From Candidatus Gastranaerophilales bacterium (lineage in GTDB: Bacteria > Cyanobacteriota > Vampirovibrionia > Gastranaerophilales > Gastranaerophilaceae), in the NCBI GenBank assembly GCA_944327225.1, contig CALVGZ010000015.1, positions 1-54,334 of the forward strand: a stretch of DNA of 54,334 nt. The letters run 5' to 3'. A program made the position numbers and the translations under genes. This document shows, piece by piece, positions 26,925 to 35,855 of the stretch. Numbering within the stretch: the first letter of the stretch is position 1; each line of letters opens with the position of its first letter. Under the pieces are notes generated by a model. The model saw nothing but the letters and a program-made list of their open reading frames with translations. It had not been told where the DNA came from and did not search any database.

Positions 26925-28494
26925 TTATTTTAAATATCAATACTTTATATACATTTTCTATTATAGCCGTTCTGTAATAATTATCCATAATATATGTACA
27001 AAAATTTACCCCATAATCATAACAAATTGTCTGTGCTCCGTATTCTTTGGTATTTCTCGGGTAAAATATTATGTAAGTTGTTTTATTTTCTTTGAGTTTT
27101 TTTATTATGTTGTTTTCTTTGAAGGTTTCAAAGTCCAGAGGTGTAAAAGTGGAATTGTAGAAATTCCATGGTTTTTTGTGAATCAGGTTAAAAATTTGTC
27201 CTTCGGGTACTACAATAAAATTTTCGTCTTTTTTTACATTTTTAATTATGTACTCGTTGGTTTTATTGAATAATATACTGTCATTAATTGTGAGCTTTAT
27301 TTCAGGAAATAACAGTGTTTTATATTTTTTATGAGAAAAATTATATTTAAAATTTATTAATGTTATTAATAGTGTGAAGATTAAGAAGAATATGTATAGC
27401 CATTTTTTATTTGTGATTTTTTTTAAAAGTACATACAGGGCTAATATTGCGAATATATACCCAAAATTTGCATAACTTAGAGGGTTTATTTTTAGAAGAG
27501 ATTTTAGATTTATAATTATAGTAAAAATAATAAGTGATATTTCTTTAATATTAAGTTTATTTTTTTTGTATAAAATAATGCCCAATACTAATATGGGAAC
27601 AATACTTAAATTAAAAAAATTATTAAGATTTAGAAATAAAAGTAGAATTGTAAATATTGATATAGATGTATATTTATAATTTTTGTTATATATATTATTT
27701 GATATTGTAAGAATTAATGTTATCAAAATAAGAACAGATAAATTCTGTATTAGATATTCTTTTTGTATAAAAACACCTATTGATTTATATAAATAGCTTA
27801 TTGCGTCTGCTGAGACCATTTCTTTTATATAAAAAAGATTTGTTTTTATATCTTCAAACGATATTTTTTTTGTTAAGCAGTAAATAAAATTAATAAAAGG
27901 AAAAATAAACACGAAACACAAATCATATTTGTTTTTAAATTTTTTTTCATAAATTTTAATTGCAACAAAAAATATCGTTAATAGAATAAAAAGCTCAAAT
28001 CTGTTTATAGCAATAAAACCAAGAGTTAAAAAGAGTAATTTTTGCTTATTTTTTAAGTAAGATAAATAAGCGATATATGATGCAGCATAAGCCCAAAGCG
28101 TTGAATATGAGTATGGAAGCACAAAAGAAAATGTCGAGTTTGAAAAAATTGAAGCACTTACAAAGAGTATTGATAAAGTTAGTGCTTCCTTTTTTTTAAT
28201 AAATTTTAGAGAAATTGTGTAGAAAATTATTAGTGATATATATGACAATATATGGCTCAAAATTAGTAGTACATTTATGTTTGAGCCAAAAAACTTATAT
28301 AAAATTGAATTTAATATATAGCCAAAGGGACCATAAATTAAAAAAATATTTTTTATTAGAGTGTCGCCCTGGGTAATTTGGTATGGGATGTATGCTTCTC
28401 TTGAAAAATCAATTAACATATTTCCTGTTTTGCCAAAGTATATAAGGCTAAAAATCAAAAATATAATTGAAAGTTGGGTTATATTTTTCTTCAT
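26914..28494 (-). CDS. Polytopic membrane protein, GT-C glycosyltransferase-like
   Basis: 526 residues with about 11-12 membrane helices and a soluble C-terminal part of about 110 residues. The first loop after helix 1 contains DFSREAYIPYQITQGDTL, with an acidic residue early in the loop as in GT39/GT83-type lipid-linked sugar transferases. Then comes YGPFGYILNSILYKFFG, also typical. The donor and acceptor are unknown. It probably modifies surface glycans from the outer face of the membrane. It is coupled to rimO by an 11-base overlap, which seems to be operon packing and not a functional link. Confidence 0.7.
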   Translation of the reverse strand: MKKNITQLSIIFLIFSLIYFGKTGNMLIDFSREAYIPYQITQGDTLIKNIFLIYGPFGYILNSILYKFFGSNINVLLILSHILSYISLIIFYTISLKFIKKKEALTLSILFVSASIFSNSTFSFVLPYSYSTLWAYAASYIAYLSYLKNKQKLLFLTLGFIAINRFELFILLTIFFVAIKIYEKKFKNKYDLCFVFIFPFINFIYCLTKKISFEDIKTNLFYIKEMVSADAISYLYKSIGVFIQKEYLIQNLSVLILITLILTISNNIYNKNYKYTSISIFTILLLFLNLNNFFNLSIVPILVLGIILYKKNKLNIKEISLIIFTIIINLKSLLKINPLSYANFGYIFAILALYVLLKKITNKKWLYIFFLIFTLLITLINFKYNFSHKKYKTLLFPEIKLTINDSILFNKTNEYIIKNVKKDENFIVVPEGQIFNLIHKKPWNFYNSTFTPLDFETFKENNIIKKLKENKTTYIIFYPRNTKEYGAQTICYDYGVNFCTYIMDNYYRTAIIENVYKVLIFKINEK

Positions 28495-28523
28495 TTAATT
28501 CTTATATCAAAAATATTTTATTT

Positions 28524-28534
28524 AGGGCAATTTT
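28524..28534 (+). promoter_or_regulatory. AGGGCAATTTT element upstream of a small gene
   Basis: The 11-base string AGGGCAATTTT lies 27 bases before the ATG at 28561, after an AT-rich -10-like stretch (TATTTTATTT). The same 11 bases occur upstream of the gene at 30414 (30344-30354). It resembles the AGGGAATTTT in the P2 and P4 promoter elements. Confidence 0.35.
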
Positions 28535-28560
28535 TTAACATAATCTAACTTTATTAATGT

Positions 28561-28977
28561 ATGATATATAATAACAATAATTTAGAACCTATTGCAGATA
28601 TTGGCGGTCATAGACTTCTTGGAATGAGAGGTTCTTTGATACGTTATATTGAAACAGGAAACGCATTTGGAGGAAATAATTTTAAAAATCCTCCGGCGGA
28701 TTCTTTTGTTGCAAATGAGCAAAAGTCTATAAAGAAAAAAGAAAATATATTGAAAAAGGTAACCTTAATCGGTACAGCTCTGGCTAGTGCTGTTGCAGTT
28801 TTCAATATTATTAAAAAGAAAAAAATATCTTTTAAGCATTTAAATATTGATAAAATAAAAGATAAATTGAAATCTATACCTTCGAGTAATTTATTTAAAG
28901 AAGGTGTAGAAAAACTTAAGTCATTAGGAAATAATTTAAAAAATTCAAAAATTGTTAAGCATTTTTTTAAAAAATAG
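28561..28977 (+). CDS. Small basic membrane-associated protein, unknown function
   Basis: 138 residues. The N-terminus carries the segment IGGHRLLGMRGSLIRYIE, a hydrophobic segment lies at about 66-81 (VTLIGTALASAVAVFNII), and a Lys-rich helical tail KIKDKLKS...KHFFKK follows. One membrane helix with a basic tail suggests a protein at the membrane surface. I do not recognise the family. There is no clear ribosome binding site. Another in-frame ATG occurs further in. An AGGGCAATTTT element lies upstream. It converges with the Spy-like gene. Confidence 0.55.
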   Translation: MIYNNNNLEPIADIGGHRLLGMRGSLIRYIETGNAFGGNNFKNPPADSFVANEQKSIKKKENILKKVTLIGTALASAVAVFNIIKKKKISFKHLNIDKIKDKLKSIPSSNLFKEGVEKLKSLGNNLKNSKIVKHFFKK

Positions 28978-28983
28978 GTTAAT

Positions 28984-29475
28984 TTAGTCTTTTTGGATTT
29001 TTTCTTTTTGTTTGTTATGAAATTCTTGCTTGATTTTTTCAAACTCTATTTTTTGTGTATCATCAAGTAATTGTTCAAATTTTTTTCTGTTTTCCATTCT
29101 CATTCTGTCTGCATTTTGTTTTAAGATGGCAAGTTCAAGTTTTAAGGGTGTTGATTCAATATCGGCTTGGATTTTTGACTTTTTTGTTAAATATATTCTT
29201 TTTATTTTTTTGCTAAGGTACTCCATTTTTTTTACTGTTTTTTGCATTTCTTTTCTATAGCATTGTCTGTTTTCGTATATTTTTTGTTTTTGTTCTTCAG
29301 TAAAATGCAATCTTGAATCAAGCATTGCATCAAAATTTTGTTGTTTTTTGTGAAATTCGTTGTGTTTTTGGTAATTAAAAGAATTGCTTTGATTATTTAT
29401 TTTTGAGTAGTCTTGAGCAAAAACATTTAAATTTAGAGTAAATAGAACTGTTAATATTATAAATATTCTTTTCAT
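28984..29475 (-). CDS. Spy/CpxP-like periplasmic protein
   Basis: 163 residues. Signal peptide at 1-20 ends FAQ before DYSK. The mature part is all helical, very rich in Lys, Gln and Glu, with LHFTEEQKQKIYENR near 56-70 and LLDDTQKIEFEKIKQEF near 135-151. These two motifs are variants of the LTxxQ repeats of the Spy/CpxP/CnrX group. Such proteins are periplasmic chaperones or sensors of envelope stress. It lies two bases after the ECF sigma gene, which strongly suggests it is part of that sigma factor's regulon or control loop. Confidence 0.72.
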   Translation of the reverse strand: MKRIFIILTVLFTLNLNVFAQDYSKINNQSNSFNYQKHNEFHKKQQNFDAMLDSRLHFTEEQKQKIYENRQCYRKEMQKTVKKMEYLSKKIKRIYLTKKSKIQADIESTPLKLELAILKQNADRMRMENRKKFEQLLDDTQKIEFEKIKQEFHNKQKEKIQKD

Positions 29476-29477
29476 TA

Positions 29478-29972
29478 TTAGTCTTCCTTTATTAAAAAAC
29501 TAAGCTTTTCTTCAAGAATTTTTCTTGCGTTATTTATTCTTGATTTGACTGTGCCGATTGGAACATTTAATTTTTTTGATATTTTTTCATAGGAATAATC
29601 TTCAAATTCATATAAAATAATTACTTCCTTCATTTTTTTAGGAAGGGAATTAACGGCTTTTAGAACTAATTTTTGTCTTTCTTTTTGGGTGTATATTGTT
29701 TCGGGAGTTTGGTTTACACTTGTTCTTTCAAGGGCGTCATCGTCATAGTCAGTATTTTTATTGTTTTTGAAATATGAACTTTTAAGATAGTCTCTGCATA
29801 TATTGGCTGTAATTGTACAGATCCATTGTGTAAATTTGTTTTGTTCCTTATATTTATTAATATTTTTCAGTGTTCTTATATAGACCTCTTGTTCAAGGTC
29901 TTCATTGTATTCTCCCGTAAATTTTTTAATTATTTGTTTAATTTTAAAACTGTTATTTAATATTTCTTTCAA
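29478..29972 (-). CDS. RNA polymerase sigma factor, ECF subfamily
   Basis: 164 residues with sigma-2 at about 15-70 (EDLEQEVYIRTLKNI, FTQWICTITANICRDYLK) and sigma-4 at about 105-158 (LPKKMKEVIILYEFEDYSYEKISKKLNVPIGTVKSRINNARKIL as a helix-turn-helix). No sigma-1.1 or sigma-3, so it is a group 4 (ECF) factor. It is preceded after three bases by a small membrane protein and followed after two bases by a Spy-like protein. A TGAAC-N16-CGTT sequence upstream of the operon fits autoregulation. Confidence 0.92.
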   Translation of the reverse strand: MKEILNNSFKIKQIIKKFTGEYNEDLEQEVYIRTLKNINKYKEQNKFTQWICTITANICRDYLKSSYFKNNKNTDYDDDALERTSVNQTPETIYTQKERQKLVLKAVNSLPKKMKEVIILYEFEDYSYEKISKKLNVPIGTVKSRINNARKILEEKLSFLIKED

Positions 29973-29975
29973 ATT

Positions 29976-30197
29976 TTATAGTCCCAGTGCAAAGTCGTTT
30001 TCCATAAGTTCGGTTTGTAAACTGTTAGTTTCGAGTGCAAAGTACAGATTTTCACCTTGAGTATATAATTGAATCATACCTCCTAGCAGCATCATCGGCA
30101 TACTAACTATAAATATGAGCTTTGCCATTGTTTTTCTTTGTTTATTTCTTCTGTACAACGGTTTTGCTTCTTGGAGCAAATTTGATAATTTATTCAT
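29976..30197 (-). CDS. Small membrane protein upstream of the ECF sigma gene (candidate anti-sigma)
   Basis: 73 residues. A basic cytoplasmic N-terminus (1-24) is followed by one membrane helix at about 25-46 and a short outer tail of about 27 residues. It is the first gene of the ECF operon. The topology fits a minimal anti-sigma factor, but there is no zinc-binding anti-sigma motif and the cytoplasmic part is very short, so the role is inference from position only. An ECF-type promoter lies 25-50 bases upstream. Confidence 0.6.
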   Translation of the reverse strand: MNKLSNLLQEAKPLYRRNKQRKTMAKLIFIVSMPMMLLGGMIQLYTQGENLYFALETNSLQTELMENDFALGL

Positions 30198-30221
30198 TTT
30201 ATTTCCCTCTTTATTTATTAT

Positions 30222-30246
30222 AACGATAAATTTAAAATAATGTTCA
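30222..30246 (-). promoter_or_regulatory. ECF-type promoter (predicted autoregulation)
   Basis: Read on the minus strand: TGAAC, 16 bases, then CGTT. This matches the general ECF pattern (GAAC at -35, CGT at -10) with the usual spacing. It lies 25-49 bases before the start of the first gene of the ECF operon. Confidence 0.5.
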
Positions 30247-30343
30247 ATTTATTTTGTTACAATTCTTAATATACTGAAATATCTTGATTTTATTATATTT
30301 TGCAGTTTTTTTATAAAGTTTATATCTGTTTTATAGAATAATG

Positions 30344-30354
30344 AGGGCAATTTT
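30344..30354 (+). promoter_or_regulatory. AGGGCAATTTT element, second copy
   Basis: Same 11 bases as at 28524-28534. It is preceded by TATAGAAT (30332-30339), a good -10 candidate, with four bases between, so the AGGG would lie close to the transcription start. It is 60 bases before the ATG at 30414. Confidence 0.35.
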
Positions 30355-30413
30355 ATGTTTAAAAAATACTTTATTTATATATAAACTAAAAATATCTTAA
30401 GAGAGATGAAAAT

Positions 30414-30671
30414 ATGATAAAAAGAAGAAATTTAGAAATTATCGAAGAAACACAAAATCCATTTGAAATGACTTTTTCAAAAGAAGAATTAATGTGTAAT
30501 CTGAATGAAATTGATGAAAAAAACATTCGTTCCAGATTTAAAAATGCAGATGACCCTATTAACCTTGCTTTTGATGCTATTGGAAAGACATCATTAAAAA
30601 CATTGGCAAAAGACTTTATTAAGGAAAGTTTCTACGACACAATTTCATTTATAACAGATATTTGTAAATAA
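30414..30671 (+). CDS. Small protein of unknown function, 85 residues
   Basis: A soluble, charged protein with no signal peptide or membrane helix. It has an acidic N-terminal half (EEL, NEIDEKN) and an amphipathic C-terminal half. A GAGAG sequence about eight bases upstream supports the start at 30414, and a terminator follows at 30724, so it looks like a complete single-gene unit. I do not recognise the family. It is divergent from the ECF operon. Confidence 0.6.
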   Translation: MIKRRNLEIIEETQNPFEMTFSKEELMCNLNEIDEKNIRSRFKNADDPINLAFDAIGKTSLKTLAKDFIKESFYDTISFITDICK

Positions 30672-30723
30672 TTATTACGATAATTATTTAGTCGGAATGG
30701 GGGATTATAGGTAGGTTTACAAC

Positions 30724-30749
30724 ATGACGCAACTTGCGTCATTTTTTTA
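30724..30749 (+). terminator. Rho-independent terminator
   Basis: Perfect 7-bp stem ATGACGC / GCGTCAT with loop AACTT, followed by seven T residues. It ends the 85-residue protein's unit. Confidence 0.85.
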
Positions 30750-30816
30750 TTAGGCAATTATTTTTTATTAGTAGTTTTATACCTGTGTGTTAATAAGTGT
30801 CTAGCTGAGGTATAAA

Positions 30817-31992
30817 ATGATTAATAAAATTCAAGCAACACCCCCTAATTTAATTTCGTTCAAACAAGCTTATCGAAAAGATAGCGATTTTAATAGTTAT
30901 AGTAGAAGGTATAATTTTTCAGGTTATTCTAGTGAAAATGAAGGTAATTTTGATTACGGGAAGTCTTGTCTCGATTGCTATGATTCTTCAAGAATAGGAT
31001 ATATCCCCCGTCATCCTGTTAGCGGTCGTATGTCTGTTCCCGAAACCAGAGGTTTAATTGGTGCTATCGGAGATTCTATTGAAACAGGTAAAGCAAATCA
31101 TTATGAAAGAATGAGAACAAGAGTTGTTCCTGTTGAAGCTACGGTTTCAAACTATTTTAAAAACAATTTGAAATTAGCAGATTTAAGGGAAAATTCAATT
31201 ACTGATTTTGAAGATTCCAGAAGCAATCATTTTAAATATTTAGATTTTTTGACTCACGTTAATCCTATGTATATGAGGCAATATACTCCTTATACTGATT
31301 GTGAAAGATTTTTTGGTCCAAATTCAAGGATTTTTTATTCAAAAGAAAGAAAAACCGTTCCTTATTGCAGAGAAGTTTTTTCAACTAATTCACCATTTGC
31401 ATTGGCTATAGGTCAGCGTTTGGACTCAGATGGAACGTTTTATGGTGCAAAAGAATTATATGATTTTAATAAATCTATAATGTATAAAGATATTAATTTT
31501 AATCGTAATAATTCTTTTAATGCATTTCAAATAAATGTTCTTGACCCCAGCAGATGCAATTTGCCGTTTGCAAAAGTTGCAAGAGCATTTAGATCCCCTG
31601 TTACGTTTAATAAAGCTAGAGTAAATGGTACAAAGGATTTAAGTGCCGGTTCAATAGTTGTTTACCGTTATGATAAATATGGTAATATTACTGGCACAAA
31701 GGTTTTTGTACAACCTACAATAAAATATATTGATCCCGCTTCTCCGGTGCCAGATTTTTCACTTCAAGCAAAATTATTAATAGAAACTGAATTTGATGGT
31801 GTCCATGGCAAAAATACAAGGTTCCTTGAAAATCCATTTTTGAATTATAGTAACGGTAATTTATCTGTAATTGCCGATCAAGCACTTGAATTTCAAAAAA
31901 ATGGTTTAACAAGTTTCTATACAGATTATGATGACTCACAACGTAAATTACGTTATCAAACAAGACAAATCGTTGATTTAAATAGAAAATAG
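30817..31992 (+). CDS. Protein of unknown function, 391 residues
   Basis: No signal peptide or membrane helix. It is rich in Tyr, Asn, Arg and Phe. The N-terminus MINKIQATPPNLISFKQAY ends in a short ISFK motif, and a di-cysteine pair SCLDC lies near residue 55. The middle (about 85-135) is charged. The rest looks globular, ending with a basic tail. I cannot assign a family or fold. GAGG lies about seven bases before the start and a strong terminator follows, so it is a single-gene unit. It may be an exported or surface protein, but the sequence does not show how. Confidence 0.7.
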   Translation: MINKIQATPPNLISFKQAYRKDSDFNSYSRRYNFSGYSSENEGNFDYGKSCLDCYDSSRIGYIPRHPVSGRMSVPETRGLIGAIGDSIETGKANHYERMRTRVVPVEATVSNYFKNNLKLADLRENSITDFEDSRSNHFKYLDFLTHVNPMYMRQYTPYTDCERFFGPNSRIFYSKERKTVPYCREVFSTNSPFALAIGQRLDSDGTFYGAKELYDFNKSIMYKDINFNRNNSFNAFQINVLDPSRCNLPFAKVARAFRSPVTFNKARVNGTKDLSAGSIVVYRYDKYGNITGTKVFVQPTIKYIDPASPVPDFSLQAKLLIETEFDGVHGKNTRFLENPFLNYSNGNLSVIADQALEFQKNGLTSFYTDYDDSQRKLRYQTRQIVDLNRK

Positions 31993-32010
31993 CATATGTT
32001 GAATATATAT

Positions 32011-32044
32011 AAAAACAGCCTCTGTAATTTAGAGGCTGTTTTTA
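32011..32044. terminator. Bidirectional terminator between convergent genes
   Basis: 13-bp perfect stem AAAAACAGCCTCT / AGAGGCTGTTTTT with loop GTAATTT. It lies between the 391-residue protein and fusA, and serves both. Confidence 0.92.
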
Positions 32045-32059
32045 TATTGGTTTTTATTA

Positions 32060-34147
32060 TTATGCTCCTGTAGCTGACTTTGAAACTATTTCTTTTTCAA
32101 TGTTTGCAGGGACTTGTTCGTATTTACAGAATTCCATTGAGAAAGTTCCCCTGCCTTGTGTATTTGAACGTAGGTCTGTTGCATATCCGAACATATTTGC
32201 AAGTGGAACTATACCTCTTACTATTACATTTCCTGTGTTTCCTAAAGGTTCTTGTCCTTCTATACGACCTCTACGACGAGAAATATCACCAATTATAGTA
32301 CCGGTAAATTCGTCAGGAATTTCAATTTCGACCTTCATCATTGGTTCTAATATGCAGGGTTGTGCTTTTTTGCAACCTTCTTTCATTGCCATAGAACCTG
32401 CAATTTTAAATGCCATTTCGGATGAATCGACTTCATGGAATGAACCGTCATATAATTCAACTTTAACGTCAATTACGGGATATCCTGCTAAAATACCGCC
32501 TTCAAGAGCTTCTTCCATCCCTTTTCTTGCCGGCTCAATATATTCTTTGGGAATTGCACCGCCAACAATTTTGTTTTCAAATACAAATCCTTCATTTTCG
32601 CCCGCAGGAGAAATTTTAACTTTAACGTGTCCATATTGACCTTTACCACCTGATTGACGAATAAATTTAGCATCTTGATCTGCTGTTCCTCTAATTGTTT
32701 CACGGTATGCAACTTGAGGTTTACCGATATTTGCTTCAACTTTAAATTCTCTTAGCATACGGTCAACAATAATATCTAAGTGTAATTCGCCCATGCCCGA
32801 AATAATGGTTTGACCGGTTTCTGCATCAGATTTAACTCTAAATGAAGGATCTTCTTCTGCAAGTTTTTGAAGTGCAACACCCATTTTATCTTGGTCTGCT
32901 TTTGTTTTTGGTTCGATTGCTACAGATATAACAGGTTCAGGGAAGCTCATTTTTTCAAGTATAATTGGAGCGTTTTCGTCACATAGGGTATCACCTGTTG
33001 TTGTGTCTTTTAGTCCTACTGCGGCACAAATGTCACCTGCATATACTTCTTGTTCTTCAAGTCTTTGATCAGCATACATTCTAACTAATCTTGAAATACG
33101 TTCTTTTTTGCCATTTGTTGAATTCAGAACGTATGAACCTGATGTTATTACACCAGAATATACTCTCAAGAAAGTTAACCTTCCGACAAACGGGTCTGTC
33201 ATAACTTTGAATGCCAGAGCTGAAAACGGTTCGGTGTCTGATGAGTGACGTTCGGTTTTTGTTCCGTCTTCAAGTTCGCCTTCAATAGCTTTAACATCTA
33301 CGGGAGACGGCATATAGTCTACCACGTTATTTAATAAAAGTTGTACACCTTTATTTTTAAAGGCTGTTCCGCAGCATACAGGAACGATTTTGTTGTTACA
33401 AACGGCTTTTCGTAGTCCTGCCTTTAACTCCTCAACTGTAATTGTCGACGGGTCTTCAAAGAATTTTTCCATTAATGTGTCATCTTCGGCTGAAATTGCT
33501 TCAACCATTTCATCTCTGTACTGTTGAGCTTTTTCTTTCAGTTCGTCAGGAATTTCCATTTCTTTGATATCTGTTCCAAGGTCATTGGTGTAGATTTCTG
33601 CTTTCATTGTCATTAGGTCAACCAGTCCTGTAAATTGATCTTCTGCACCGATAGGGAGTTGAATTGGAATTGCGTTTGCTCCTAATCTGTTTTTGATTTG
33701 GTCAACTACTCTATAGAAATCTGCCCCTGTTCTATCCATTTTATTTACAAATACCATTCTTGGTACTTCATAGCGATTTGCTTGTCTCCAAACTGTTTCA
33801 GATTGAGATTGTACGCCACCAACCGCACAGAATACCGCCACAACGCCGTCTAATACACGAAGTGAACGTTCTACTTCAATCGTAAAATCAACGTGTCCAG
33901 GTGTGTCTATAATGTTAATTTGATGCCCTTTCCATTCGGCCGTAACTGCAGCTGATTGGATTGTGATGCCGCGTTCTTTTTCTTGTTCCATAAAATCTGT
34001 TACTGCGGCACCGTCGTGTGTTTCACCTATTTTATGTGTTTTACCCGTATAGAATAAAATTCTTTCAGTAGTAGTTGTTTTACCTGCGTCAATGTGTGCA
34101 GCAATACCAATGTTGCGAATTTTATCCAATGATGTTTTTCTTGGCAT
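32060..34147 (-). CDS. fusA: Elongation factor G
   Basis: 695 residues. It is a GTPase that drives translocation on the ribosome. G1 motif [14 protein letters not shown] at about 17-30, switch [11 protein letters not shown] near 82-90, and NKMD near 136, followed by the usual domains II to V. Everything looks canonical. It is not in a str operon: rpsL, rpsG and tuf are absent, and the neighbours are unrelated. Its identity as the only EF-G cannot be judged here. TTTTT-rich flanks give no clear promoter. Confidence 0.97.
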   Translation of the reverse strand: MPRKTSLDKIRNIGIAAHIDAGKTTTTERILFYTGKTHKIGETHDGAAVTDFMEQEKERGITIQSAAVTAEWKGHQINIIDTPGHVDFTIEVERSLRVLDGVVAVFCAVGGVQSQSETVWRQANRYEVPRMVFVNKMDRTGADFYRVVDQIKNRLGANAIPIQLPIGAEDQFTGLVDLMTMKAEIYTNDLGTDIKEMEIPDELKEKAQQYRDEMVEAISAEDDTLMEKFFEDPSTITVEELKAGLRKAVCNNKIVPVCCGTAFKNKGVQLLLNNVVDYMPSPVDVKAIEGELEDGTKTERHSSDTEPFSALAFKVMTDPFVGRLTFLRVYSGVITSGSYVLNSTNGKKERISRLVRMYADQRLEEQEVYAGDICAAVGLKDTTTGDTLCDENAPIILEKMSFPEPVISVAIEPKTKADQDKMGVALQKLAEEDPSFRVKSDAETGQTIISGMGELHLDIIVDRMLREFKVEANIGKPQVAYRETIRGTADQDAKFIRQSGGKGQYGHVKVKISPAGENEGFVFENKIVGGAIPKEYIEPARKGMEEALEGGILAGYPVIDVKVELYDGSFHEVDSSEMAFKIAGSMAMKEGCKKAQPCILEPMMKVEIEIPDEFTGTIIGDISRRRGRIEGQEPLGNTGNVIVRGIVPLANMFGYATDLRSNTQGRGTFSMEFCKYEQVPANIEKEIVSKSATGA

Positions 34148-34317
34148 AATTGATTCCTTTTTTAAATAATATCTGTCAATATATTAATTTTCGCACAAAC
34201 AAGTTGCTTGACAAGTATTTGTATTAATATTCAAATTTCTTAAAAATACTTCATTTATTGGTTTTACTTTTTTAATATTATCATTAATATATTGTTGAGT
34301 ATTATGAGGTATTATTT

Positions 34318-34854
34318 ATGGCAAAATTACTTGGAAGCAGTTTGTTTACCGGTGCGATTTCCGGTTTAAATTCTAATTATTTACTTATGTTAAACGGTGG
34401 TACAGGCTTAACTTTGGATAATTTGTTAAATTTATCTTCCGAAAATTTAAATTATTCTGTTAATCAGTCTTTTAGAAGTTATATGATGACTAATTTTAAT
34501 CAAATTGATATTGATGGCGATGGTACAATTTCACAAGAGGATTTAACTGGTTATACGACAAAATTACAGACTCAGGGCATGACATATAACGAACTTTCCC
34601 AGCTATGTTCAAGCGGCGGCACTATGTCAAGTCTTTTAGATACGGTTTTATCCAACTTTAATGAAATAGATACAAATCATGATGGAAGGGTTACACAAAG
34701 CGAAATAAATGCTTATCGTATCAATGAAGAAATAAAAGAAGTTAAAGAAAAGTATCCTAAGATTGATCCGACAAAGATGTCAATGTTCTATGAGACAGAT
34801 ACTTCAAATGATACTACGAGTTCTACTGATAACGATGACAAAGTATTTAAATAA
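34318..34854 (+). CDS. EF-hand calcium-binding protein
   Basis: 178 residues. Two EF-hand loops: DIDGDGTISQED at about 62-73 and DTNHDGRVTQSE at about 119-130. The second has the full canonical set (D, N, D, R, T, E); the first ends in D rather than E. The N-terminal 50 residues are rich in Ser, Leu, Asn and Gly (GSSLFTGAISGLNSNYLL), and the C-terminal 30 residues are Ser, Thr and Asp-rich. No signal peptide is seen. Calcium-dependent regulation or a surface role is possible. It is tail-to-tail with paralogue P1. Confidence 0.75.
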   Translation: MAKLLGSSLFTGAISGLNSNYLLMLNGGTGLTLDNLLNLSSENLNYSVNQSFRSYMMTNFNQIDIDGDGTISQEDLTGYTTKLQTQGMTYNELSQLCSSGGTMSSLLDTVLSNFNEIDTNHDGRVTQSEINAYRINEEIKEVKEKYPKIDPTKMSMFYETDTSNDTTSSTDNDDKVFK

Positions 34855-34858
34855 AAAA

Positions 34859-34878
34859 AAGGCGGGTTGACCCGCCTT
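34859..34878. terminator. Terminator between the EF-hand gene and P1
   Basis: Perfect 8-bp stem AAGGCGGG / CCCGCCTT with loop TTGA. The long A tract to its left gives a good T tract for minus-strand transcripts, so it mainly ends P1. Confidence 0.85.
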
Positions 34879-34927
34879 CATTTACACGTTTTATGAATTA
34901 AGAGAGAGTTGAGATTTAATTTTTTGT

Positions 34928-35764
34928 TTATGCTAACTTAATTGTTGAGCTTTGAATTTGTGAGCTTACTGCCTCTCCTACTGATTGTAGTTCTTGGCTG
35001 ATTGCTTCCATTTGCGATTCTACATCGGATTGTTCAAGATCGAGCATCGTTTCTTCATCGTTTACATCTTCTTCGAGCATCGCAAGTTCATCTTCATAGA
35101 ATGTTTTGTAATTGTCGGTTTCTTCAGTGTATTCTAGTTGTGCGTTTTCTTTTTCCATCTGGATATTGGATAATTCCGAATTGATAGTTGATTCTAATGA
35201 AGAAATTGTTTCTTTGGTTATGCTTGATAGTTCCGGTAAATCATATTTACCTATTATTTCGGTAAAATCGTATTCGCTAAATCTTTGCAAATCTTCGGCA
35301 TCTATGGTTTTTTCTACCGGATCATTGTTTTCATCATAGTCGTAGTATGTATATTTTGTTCCGTCGTCACTGATATCTAAATCTTTGTATTTAAGAGCTG
35401 TTCCGTCGCTTAGTATTATTCTGCCACCATCTACGGTTCCGGCATACTCGCCATTATTTGTCGGTTCAATTGCAATTCCACCTGCTACTCCTGCTGATGA
35501 TGTTCCTTCTGCAATTTCCTTTGCAATTCTTAAATAACTTGTCAGTGCTTTTCTGTTTTCTTCAAGTTTGTCAATTGTTTCGTTATAAGTTAATTTTAAC
35601 GGTGTAATTGCCTGACTTTGTTCATTTTGAATTACTGCTGTTTCGTATTGTTTTCTTCTTGCCAGTTGTCTTTTTTCACGTGAAATTTGTAAATCACGCA
35701 TTTGATACTGGGCATGTGATTGTTTTAAAACCCTTTTTCTTAATGTAAGTGTTACCCACCCCAT
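34928..35764 (-). CDS. Coiled-coil paralogue P1 (MGWVTL family), with inserted beta domain
   Basis: 278 residues. The N-terminal 45 residues (start MGWVTLTLRK; LQISREKRQLARRKQYE) and the C-terminal 70 (FYEDELAML, VESQMEAISQEL, STIKLA) are nearly identical in P2 and recognisable in P3. The ends are charged coiled coil. Between them P1 has an insert of about 110 residues rich in Gly, Asp and Tyr (GGRIILSDGT, DDGTKYTYYDYD), probably beta structure. No signal peptide or membrane helix. GAGAAAGAGGT lies upstream. I do not know the function. Confidence 0.75.
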   Translation of the reverse strand: MGWVTLTLRKRVLKQSHAQYQMRDLQISREKRQLARRKQYETAVIQNEQSQAITPLKLTYNETIDKLEENRKALTSYLRIAKEIAEGTSSAGVAGGIAIEPTNNGEYAGTVDGGRIILSDGTALKYKDLDISDDGTKYTYYDYDENNDPVEKTIDAEDLQRFSEYDFTEIIGKYDLPELSSITKETISSLESTINSELSNIQMEKENAQLEYTEETDNYKTFYEDELAMLEEDVNDEETMLDLEQSDVESQMEAISQELQSVGEAVSSQIQSSTIKLA

Positions 35765-35803
35765 AATAATACCTCTTTCTCTTTTATAAACGTGTTTTTA
35801 ATA

Positions 35804-35821
35804 TCCCTACGTTTTAATAAA
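35804..35821 (-). promoter_or_regulatory. P1 copy of the shared element TTTATT-N5-GTAGGGA
   Basis: Minus-strand sequence TTTATTAAAACGTAGGGA, 40 bases before the P1 ATG. An AGCAAT block lies 18 bases further upstream, in the same register as in P2. It looks like a promoter (-10-like TTTATT) with a conserved start-region GTAGGGA. Confidence 0.5.
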
Positions 35822-35855
35822 GATTTTTTGAGGTGAGAAATTGCTAATTTTTATT

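Noticed and set aside
32060-34147. A second, paralogous EF-G
   Set aside because: The sequence is fully canonical; its location outside a str operon is not enough to call it a paralogue without the rest of the genome.
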